The notes under the pieces: generated by a model
The model's database searches: none
Seen by the model: only the letters and a program-made list of their open reading frames with translations
What the model was told of the DNA's origin: nothing
Shown: piece after piece, positions 51,281-53,607 of the stretch
Layout: the number at the start of each line of letters is the position of its first letter
Position numbering within the stretch: position 1 is the stretch's first letter
Translations under genes and position numbers: made by a program
DNA from: Rhodoferax sp.
GTDB taxonomy: Bacteria; Pseudomonadota; Gammaproteobacteria; Burkholderiales; Burkholderiaceae_C
Direction: 5' to 3'
NCBI GenBank assembly: GCA_020048895.1
Contig: JAIFLV010000036.1
Coordinates: 1 to 53,607, forward strand
DNA: 53,607 nt

Positions 51281-52792
51281 TCAATCCTCAACGAAGGCTT
51301 CCTCGCGCTTGGCCTTGATGGACGGCATGAACACCACCACCAGCAACAGCGCCGCAGCAACCAGCAGGCCGGCAGACAGCGGGCGCGTGATGAACACACT
51401 CCAGTCACCGCGCGACAGCAGCAAGGCACGGCGCAAGTACTCTTCCATCATGGGTCCCAGAATGAAGCCCAGCAACAGCGGGGCCGGCTCGGCACCCAGT
51501 TTGATGAACAGGTAACCGATGAAGCCAAAGATGCCCACCATCCAGATGTCAAACGTGTTGTTGTTGGTGGAGTACACGCCAATGGCACAGAACAGCACGA
51601 TCGATGGAAACAGCCAGCGGTAGGGCACGCTCAGCAGTTTGATCCACAAGCCAATCAGCGGCAGGTTCAGGATCACCAGCATCAGGTTGCCGATCCACAT
51701 CGAGGCGATCAGACCCCAGAACAACTCCGGGTTGCTGGTCATCACCTGCGGGCCTGGCTGAATGTTGTGGATGGTCATGGCTCCCACCATCAGCGCCATC
51801 ACCGCATTGGGGGGAATCCCCAGTGTGAGCAACGGAATAAACGATGTCTGCGAGCCTGCATTGTTGGCTGCCTCGGGGGCCGCAACGCCGCGGATATTGC
51901 CTTTGCCAAAAGGCACCTCGCCCGGTTGAAGCTTGGTCTTTTTCTCGATGGTGTAGGCTGCAAACGCCGCCATCACTGCTCCGCCTCCCGGCAAAATGCC
52001 CAGCAGGGAGCCCAGCGCCGTTCCGCGCAACACCGCCGGAACCATGTTCTTGAAATCTTCCCGGGTCGGCATCAAGCCCGTCACATTGGCAGTGAATACC
52101 TCGCGCTCACTCGCGTGCTTGGAGAGATTACTGATGATCTCGCCATATCCAAACACGCCCATGGCGATGACGATAAAGCTAATGCCATCGGTGAGTTCCG
52201 GAATGTCCATGCTGAACCGTGCCACCCCCGAGTTGACATCGGTACCCACCATGCCCAGCAGCAGACCCAGCACAATCATGGCAATGGCCTTGAGCAGCGA
52301 GCCTGAGGCCAGCACCACGGCACCAATCAGGCCCAGAATCATCAAGGAAAAATACTCAGCAGGGCCGAATTTGAAGGCAAGCTCGGTCAGTGGCGCGGCA
52401 AAGGCAGCCAGGATCAGCGTCCCCACGCAACCGGCAAAAAAAGACCCCAGACCCGCCGCCGCCAATGCCGGGCCGGCACGACCCTGGCGCGCCATCTGGT
52501 AGCCGTCAATGACGGTGACCACCGACGACGACTCCCCGGGCAGGTTGACCAGAATGGCGGTGGTTGAACCACCGTACTGTGCGCCGTAGTAGATGCCTGC
52601 CAGCATGATCAGTGCAGCCACGGGCGGAAGTGCGTAGGTGGCGGGCAGCAACATGGCAATGGTCGCCAGTGGGCCAATACCAGGCAGGACACCAATGAGC
52701 GTGCCGAGCAGGCAGCCAATAAAGGCATACATCAGGTTTTGCAGCGTGAAAGCCACGCCGAAACCAAGCGCAAGATTGTTGAACAATTCCAT
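51281..52792 (-). CDS. tctA: Tripartite tricarboxylate transporter, large permease TctA
   Basis: A 503-residue membrane protein with about 12 helices: LIGVLPGIGPLATIAMLLPA, GIYYGAQYGGSTTAILVNLPG (the TctA glycine-rich signature) and GILPGGGAVMAAFAAY. It works with TctB and a periplasmic TctC-type binding protein to import tri- or dicarboxylates. It starts 14 bp after tctB. The binding-protein gene is not adjacent. Confidence 0.95.
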   Translation of the reverse strand: MELFNNLALGFGVAFTLQNLMYAFIGCLLGTLIGVLPGIGPLATIAMLLPATYALPPVAALIMLAGIYYGAQYGGSTTAILVNLPGESSSVVTVIDGYQMARQGRAGPALAAAGLGSFFAGCVGTLILAAFAAPLTELAFKFGPAEYFSLMILGLIGAVVLASGSLLKAIAMIVLGLLLGMVGTDVNSGVARFSMDIPELTDGISFIVIAMGVFGYGEIISNLSKHASEREVFTANVTGLMPTREDFKNMVPAVLRGTALGSLLGILPGGGAVMAAFAAYTIEKKTKLQPGEVPFGKGNIRGVAAPEAANNAGSQTSFIPLLTLGIPPNAVMALMVGAMTIHNIQPGPQVMTSNPELFWGLIASMWIGNLMLVILNLPLIGLWIKLLSVPYRWLFPSIVLFCAIGVYSTNNNTFDIWMVGIFGFIGYLFIKLGAEPAPLLLGFILGPMMEEYLRRALLLSRGDWSVFITRPLSAGLLVAAALLLVVVFMPSIKAKREEAFVED

Positions 52793-52806
52793 GGCTTATT
52801 CCCTGG

Positions 52807-53295
52807 TCAATTGCTGAAGTAGGCCGGCCAGACCGGGAACTGCAAGTTCAGGAGTTTGATGAAAGCGCCATAACTGACGATCGCCAAAACGGTGGCCAGC
52901 ACCGCAACTTCCTTGGGCTTGAACATATCCCCCGCGAGGCTGGCAATGAAGGTGAGCGCATAAATTCCCACGATCAGGCCCATAGGGCGCAGCCCAATGC
53001 TGGGCAAGCCGCCGATCATGGCACCGAAGACCAGATTGGCCAGAATAATGAAGATCAGCGGTCGCCAGGCAAACGCGCCTACCTTGTGGCCGTCCACCGT
53101 CTCCACCACCAGTGCCTTGAACGCAATGAGTCCACCCAGCAACGCCAGCAGGATGCCCAGCGCCAACGGAAAATATCCCGGCCCCATGCGCGCACCGGTA
53201 CCAATGTTGTAGGTAGTCGCACCCCATGCAAAGGCGACACCGACCACCATAAACATGAGTCCGGAAAAAAAATCTCTTTGACTTTTAATATTCAC
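52807..53295 (-). CDS. tctB: Tripartite tricarboxylate transporter, small subunit TctB
   Basis: A 162-residue small permease with four helices (GLMFMVVGVAFAWGATTYNI, YFPLALGILLALLGGLIAF, FIILANLVFGAMIGGLP, VAVLATVLAIVSYGAFI). The GARMGPGYFPL segment is a family mark. The start is GTG at 53295, because AGGAGA lies six bases upstream. A frame extending to 53340 would add 15 residues without a ribosome site. Confidence 0.9.
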   Translation of the reverse strand: MNIKSQRDFFSGLMFMVVGVAFAWGATTYNIGTGARMGPGYFPLALGILLALLGGLIAFKALVVETVDGHKVGAFAWRPLIFIILANLVFGAMIGGLPSIGLRPMGLIVGIYALTFIASLAGDMFKPKEVAVLATVLAIVSYGAFIKLLNLQFPVWPAYFSN

Positions 53296-53301
53296 CCGCT
53301 G

Positions 53302-53307
53302 TCTCCT
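53302..53307 (-). promoter_or_regulatory. Ribosome binding site deciding the tctB GTG start
   Basis: AGGAGA on the minus strand, six bases before GTG 53295. Confidence 0.7.
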
Positions 53308-53370
53308 GGAAACACACTGCCGCGTCCATTTTGCACGCAATCATTGTTCGGCAAAACGTGTGCGTCGCCA

Positions 53371-53607
53371 TCACGACAACGGTGGCGTAGACGTCAGCAC
53401 CTCTTCCATCACCGTCAAACCCTCTGCCACCCGCATGGCACCGGCCAGCCGCAGGGGGCGCATGCCATCCGTGATGGCCTGACGCCGCAAGGCATCGATG
53501 CTGGGGTCTGCACTGATACGGCTCTTGGTGGCCTCGGTCACCACCAGCAGTTCATACAGACCCATGCGCCCCATGAACCCGGTCATGCGGCAGTCCACGC
53601 ATCCCAC
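53371..53607 (-). CDS. C-terminal end of GspE/PilB-type secretion ATPase, partial
   Basis: The final 78 residues of a type II secretion/type IV pilus ATPase. VGCVDCRMTGFMGRMGLYEL is the C-terminal part of the tetracysteine zinc region and the invariant TG[YF]xGRxG(I/L)YE motif, followed by ALRRQAITDGMRPLRLAGAM. The first codon visible is an internal Val, not a start; the 5' part lies beyond the right edge. It is 75 bp upstream of tctB on the same strand. Which system it belongs to cannot be told. Confidence 0.88.
   Translation of the reverse strand: MGCVDCRMTGFMGRMGLYELLVVTEATKSRISADPSIDALRRQAITDGMRPLRLAGAMRVAEGLTVMEEVLTSTPPLS

Overview
The window reads as chromosome of a beta-proteobacterium, most likely family Comamonadaceae (Rhodoferax/Polaromonas-like). 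This is inferred from gene content and protein similarity recalled from memory, not from a search. The signs are an FNR-controlled cbb3 oxidase locus, an E. coli-type gshA, class I fumarase, tctBA transport genes, a TIGR04438 Trp-rich protein, and a short interspersed repeat resembling ones I associate with this family. No rRNA, tRNA, CRISPR array, prophage or insertion sequence was seen. Coding density is high.

Layout. (1) 1-5922: propionate/methylmalonyl-CoA block on the minus strand (methylmalonyl-CoA mutase, GNAT, meaB, carboxyltransferase cut by the window edge), with a divergent GntR/FCD regulator. (2) 5943-7792: small unknown protein, dusA, a gap with an orphan open frame, and a single-domain response regulator. 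(3) 7898-17570: microaerobic respiration locus: SafE-type membrane protein, hemN, fnr, fixH, ccoPQON, ccoS, ccoI and a universal stress protein. It has FNR boxes between hemN and fnr, before ccoN, and between ccoI and usp. (4) 17647-23430: FIST sensor protein, 1178-residue hybrid kinase and REC-HD-GYP protein, a probable c-di-GMP signalling operon. (5) 23512-28907: malonyl-CoA synthetase, enoyl-CoA hydratase, lgt, ilvD and a Trp-rich membrane protein. (6) 29088-33930: two tiny proteins, a two-way terminator, acs, a TIGR00645 membrane protein and class I fumarase. (7) 33941-36713: murI, alpha-carbonic anhydrase and a secreted beta-propeller. (8) 36900-38610: a compact unit of a secreted unknown, a DUF2145 protein and a [2Fe-2S] ferredoxin. 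(9) 38776-47748: gshA, a FecR/DUF6600 protein, a phasin/histone-like protein, ylqF, an FAD dehydrogenase, a tiny Lys-rich protein, a second usp, mtfA and a Nudix hydrolase. (10) 47749-53607: dusC, ahpF, an inverted-repeat element, ahpC with an OxyR-like site, tctA, tctB and the end of a GspE/PilB-type ATPase.

How it works together. FNR probably induces the high-affinity oxidase, its copper pump and assembly factors, anaerobic haem synthesis and a stress protein when oxygen falls. Acs, malonyl-CoA synthetase, the mutase pathway and fumarase feed small organic acids into central metabolism. AhpCF and gshA cover peroxide and thiol defence.

Most unusual points: YlqF appears to have lost about 8-10 residues, including the first P-loop glycine; a short interspersed repeat is read as part of four genes; a 226-bp inverted-repeat element separates ahpF from ahpC; and the FIST-kinase-HD-GYP and DUF2145-ferredoxin units have no clearly described function.
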